DNA of 15,758 nucleotides, from assembly GCA_023433185.1 (NCBI GenBank), contig JAEZEN010000585.1, positions 1-15,758 on the forward strand, in the 5' to 3' direction. Below, piece after piece: positions 13,204 to 15,758 of the stretch. Source of the DNA: Pseudomonadota bacterium (lineage in GTDB: Bacteria > Pseudomonadota > Alphaproteobacteria > Rhizobiales > Kaistiaceae). The position numbers were made by a program, and so were the translations under genes. Each line of letters opens with the position of its first letter. The first letter of the stretch is position 1. The notes below the pieces were generated by a model. The model saw nothing but the letters and a program-made list of their open reading frames with translations, had not been told where the DNA came from and made no database searches.

Positions 13204-14512
13204 AGCCGTCGACGCCGAAGACGCGGTGGAAGATCTCGTCGACATGGGCGATATGGGGCGCCACGTCGAAGAGGGCCACCAGCTCCGCCTCGGGAATTCG
13301 CGCGGACACTTCCGGGTCGGCCTTGAGGAGGTCGAGGAAGCTGCCCTTGCCCTCCCACACCGGCATGGCGTTCCGCTGGACCGCGGCATAGGCCGCCTCG
13401 CGGCTCATGCCGGACTTGGTCAGGGCGAGGAGGATGCCCTGCGAGTGGACGAGGCCGCCGAGCTGGTCGAGGTTCTTCTGCATCGCGTCGGGATAGACGA
13501 GGAGGTTCTCGATCAGGCCGGCGAGGCGGGAGAGCGCGAAGTCGAGCGCGATCGTCGCATCGGGGCCGATCACCCGCGCGACCGAGGAGTGCGAGATGTC
13601 CCGCTCGTGCCACAGCGCGACGTTCTCCATCGCCGGCAGCGCCATCGAGCGGACGAGCCGGGCGAGGCCGGTGAGGTTCTCCGACAGCACCGGGTTGCGC
13701 TTGTGCGGCATCGCCGACGAGCCCTTCTGGCCGGGCGAGAAGTACTCCTCGACCTCGCGCACCTCGGTGCGCTGGAGGTGGCGGATCTCGGTGGCGAGAC
13801 GCTCGACCGAGGAAGCGACGACGCCGAGGGTGGCGAAGTACATGGCGTGCCGGTCGCGCGGGATGACCTGCGTCGAGATCGCCTCGGGGCGGAGCCCGAG
13901 GGCGCGGGCGACGTGGAGCTCGACCCGCGGGTCGATATTGGCGAAGGTGCCGACCGCGCCCGAGATGGCGGCCACCGCCACCTCCTCGCGGGCCGCATGC
14001 AGCCGGCGGCGGCTCCGTGCGAACTCGGCATAGGCGAAGGCCAGCTTGAGGCCGAAGGTCACCGGCTCGGCATGGATGCCGTGGCTCCGCCCAATGGTCG
14101 CGGTGAACTTGTGCTCGTGGGCGCGCGTCTTCAGCGCGGCAAGCAGCCGGTCGACGTCGGCCATCAGCAGGTCGGCGGCGCGTACCAGCTGCACCGCGAA
14201 GCATGTGTCCAGCACGTCCGAGGAGGTCATGCCCTGGTGGACGTAGCGCGCCTCGGGGCCGATCAGCTCGGCGAGATGGGTGAGGAAGGCGATGACGTCG
14301 TGCTTGGTCTCGCGCTCGATCTCGTCGATGCGGGCGACATCGAACACCGCCTTGTCACCGCGCTCGCGCACGATCCGCGCGGCCTCCGCCGGCACCGCGC
14401 CGATCTCGGCCATGCCTTCGAGGGCCGCCGCCTCGATCTCGAACCAGATGCGGAAGCGGGTCTCGGGCGACCAGATGGCCGCCATCTCGGGTCGGGAATA
14501 GCGCGGGATCAT
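13202..14512 (-). CDS. purB: Adenylosuccinate lyase
   Basis: A 436-residue enzyme of the fumarase/aspartase superfamily. It splits SAICAR (made by PurC) to AICAR and adenylosuccinate to AMP, releasing fumarate. Readable motifs are MIPRYSRPEMAAIWSPETRF at the N terminus, TSSDVLDT near residue 100, GRSHGIHAEPVTFG near 140, and the superfamily signature SSAMPHKRNP near 265, whose Ser lies on the catalytic mobile loop. The start has only a weak purine stretch upstream. It is 19 nt downstream of the DUF2259 gene and 12 nt before gpx. Confidence 0.97.
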   Translation of the reverse strand: MIPRYSRPEMAAIWSPETRFRIWFEIEAAALEGMAEIGAVPAEAARIVRERGDKAVFDVARIDEIERETKHDVIAFLTHLAELIGPEARYVHQGMTSSDVLDTCFAVQLVRAADLLMADVDRLLAALKTRAHEHKFTATIGRSHGIHAEPVTFGLKLAFAYAEFARSRRRLHAAREEVAVAAISGAVGTFANIDPRVELHVARALGLRPEAISTQVIPRDRHAMYFATLGVVASSVERLATEIRHLQRTEVREVEEYFSPGQKGSSAMPHKRNPVLSENLTGLARLVRSMALPAMENVALWHERDISHSSVARVIGPDATIALDFALSRLAGLIENLLVYPDAMQKNLDQLGGLVHSQGILLALTKSGMSREAAYAAVQRNAMPVWEGKGSFLDLLKADPEVSARIPEAELVALFDVAPHIAHVDEIFHRVFGVDG

Positions 14513-14531
14513 GGGCGGGTACCGTCTTGGT

Positions 14532-15272
14532 CTAGAGGCCGGGCAGGCGGGTGGCCACCGCGAGGTAGCGGCGATCGGGTCCCTCGAAGCCCTGGCGGAT
14601 CAGGTTGAGGAGGACGACGAGAACCGGCGGCCCCCGGCCGTCGGGTCGGGAGACGATCACGTCGGTTATCGCGTAGCCGGTGGGGCAGGCGCGCGAGGCG
14701 GGCAGGCTTCGGTCCTCGTGAAGAACGTGGCGGCTGCCGTCCGGGCCGACGAGGTCGAGGCGGAAGCCGGCCACGGGTCCGAAATGTGCGCAGGCCTCGC
14801 CGTCGGGCATCGGCAGCGGCGTCAGCCTCAGGTCCCAGGCGGCGTCGGGGAGGTTGGCGTAGAGGTCGGGGAGGAAGCTGACGGCAAGGGGGTCGGCCGA
14901 AAGCTCGGTCGGCGGGTTGCTGGCGACGATCCGGTAGCGGCCGTCGAGGCCGCCGCGCGCGGCGATCACCGGCTCGGCATCCTCAAGCGCCTTCGCCCGC
15001 ACCTCGTCGAGGTTCACGGTCTCGTCCTCGACCCGCACCCGGACCGGCGTGCCACGCACCCAGCTGTCGGTCGCGGTGTCGATGACGTAGATGTTGGCAT
15101 AGGGGAAGCCGGAGCCGTCCTGCACGCCGAACTCCTCGAAGGCGAAGGTCGCGCCGTCAGCCGAGAAGCCGAGGATGGTGCGTTCGGCCCAGTCGCCGGC
15201 GAGCGCCGGGCCGCCTGCAGCGGTGAGCCACGCCACCGCGACCAGCGTGGCGGCGAGGCTAGGCGCGCGCAT
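14532..15272 (-). CDS. DUF2259 family predicted secreted protein
   Basis: A 246-residue protein with a signal peptide (MRAPSLAATLVAVAWLTAAG, cleavage near ALA-GD at 25/26). The mature N terminus ERTILGFSADGATFAFEEFG and YANIYVIDTATDSWVRGTPV identify the DUF2259 family, which has no known function. Two Cys (EACAHFGPV and RACPTGYA) could form a disulfide; no membrane segment follows. Its start overlaps the end of rpe by 14 nt and its stop is 19 nt from purB, so it sits inside an operon of cytosolic enzymes despite being exported. Confidence 0.88.
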   Translation of the reverse strand: MRAPSLAATLVAVAWLTAAGGPALAGDWAERTILGFSADGATFAFEEFGVQDGSGFPYANIYVIDTATDSWVRGTPVRVRVEDETVNLDEVRAKALEDAEPVIAARGGLDGRYRIVASNPPTELSADPLAVSFLPDLYANLPDAAWDLRLTPLPMPDGEACAHFGPVAGFRLDLVGPDGSRHVLHEDRSLPASRACPTGYAITDVIVSRPDGRGPPVLVVLLNLIRQGFEGPDRRYLAVATRLPGL

Positions 15273-15758
15273 CGGCGGGCGCGCCGTCGGCGGCCTCTCG
15301 GAGCGCGGTGATCGCCGCCGCGTAGTCGCCCCCCCTGAACACGGAGGAGCCGGCGACGAGCACGTCGGCGCCGGCCGCGGTCAGCGCCCCGGCATTGTCG
15401 GGGGCGACCCCGCCGTCGACCTCGACGAGGATGTCGCGGCCGGCGGCCAGACCGCGTACCGCCCGGATCTTGGCGAGGGCTTCCGGGATGAAGGCCTGGC
15501 CGCCGAAGCCCGGGTTGACGCTCATCACCAGCACCAGGTCGAGAAGGTCGAGGACATGGGCGATGGCGCCCACGGGCGTCGCCGGGTTGAGCGCGACGCC
15601 TGCCTTGCAGCCCAGCCCGCGGATCGTCTGGAGGGTCCGGTGGAGGTGCGGCCCCGCCTCGGGATGGACGGTGATCGTGTCGGCGCCGGCCTTTGCGAAC
15701 TCGGCCAGGTAGGGGTCGGCCGGCGCGATCATCAGGTGGCAGTCGAAGGGCTTGCTGG
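15259..15758 (-). CDS. rpe: Ribulose-phosphate 3-epimerase (N terminus outside window)
   Basis: The last 165 residues of a roughly 225-residue TIM-barrel enzyme interconverting ribulose 5-phosphate and xylulose 5-phosphate in the pentose phosphate or Calvin pathway. The reading frame is open to the window edge (SKPFDCHLMIAP), so the ATG at 15732 is internal. Motifs: HLMI with a metal-binding His, TVHPEAG, SVNPGFGGQAF (the mobile loop region) and VEVDGGV with the catalytic Asp. The C-terminal tail overlaps the DUF2259 start by 14 nt. It is the most upstream gene seen of the rpe-DUF2259-purB-gpx-lprI run. Confidence 0.95.
   Translation of the reverse strand, partial: SKPFDCHLMIAPADPYLAEFAKAGADTITVHPEAGPHLHRTLQTIRGLGCKAGVALNPATPVGAIAHVLDLLDLVLVMSVNPGFGGQAFIPEALAKIRAVRGLAAGRDILVEVDGGVAPDNAGALTAAGADVLVAGSSVFRGGDYAAAITALREAADGAPADARA

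Noticed and set aside
12602..14608. Plus-strand open frame of 668 codons opposite gpx and purB
   Set aside because: Its size is notable, but it mirrors the codon pattern of purB and lacks any motif, signal or ribosome-binding context.
1..15758. CRISPR arrays, tRNA or rRNA genes, insertion sequences and phage genes
   Set aside because: No regularly spaced repeats, cloverleaf, transposase or phage protein was seen on either strand.

Overview
This is a GC-rich alphaproteobacterial chromosome segment, most likely from the order Hyphomicrobiales (Rhizobiales). The evidence is protein wording (S5, SecY, RpoA and PurC all read like that group), the secY-adk-rpsM-rpsK-rpoA-rplQ order without rpmJ or infA, the short adenylate kinase, and the ATPase-inhibitor zeta (DUF1476), DUF2259 and TIGR02001 families. 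No mobile element, tRNA, rRNA or CRISPR array was seen. No gene-free stretch exceeds 300 bases; the longest two are about 264 and 265 bases (8712-8975 and 9996-10260).

Bases 1-7682, + strand: the second half of the ribosomal protein supercluster. It starts in the last codons of rplE and runs rpsN, rpsH, rplF, rplR, rpsE, rpmD, rplO, secY, adk with mostly tight spacing, then rpsM, rpsK, rpoA, rplQ. The last block differs: its genes are separated by gaps of 52 to 186 nt and every gap contains inverted repeats able to form RNA stems. A TTGACG promoter candidate lies in the adk-rpsM gap, and a strong intrinsic terminator (7658-7682) follows rplQ.

Bases 7713-8975, - strand: a soluble GAF-GGDEF diguanylate cyclase with an intact active site and inhibitory site, convergent with rplQ, and then a 264-nt gap holding its probable promoter and two small stem-loops.

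Bases 8976-10260: purC-purS (- strand) for de novo purine synthesis, without the usual purQ after purS, and a divergent intergenic region with repeated TGGTCCCCG boxes.

Bases 10261-12290, + strand: an ATPase inhibitor zeta subunit (DUF1476), an HpcH/HpaI-type class II aldolase, and an exported TIGR02001 protein.

Bases 12315-15758, - strand: a compact run transcribed rpe (cut by the window end), a DUF2259 exported protein, purB, a cysteine glutathione peroxidase, and a small exported LprI-like protein. Pentose phosphate, purine and stress/envelope functions sit in one apparent operon.

Overall this is mostly core-genome content. No clearly new protein system was found. The parts least explained by known genes are the structured leaders and spacers of the rpsM-rplQ operon, the box cluster between purC and the zeta gene, the shared GCGCAAGCGC stem-loops, and the apparent synteny break where purQ would be expected.
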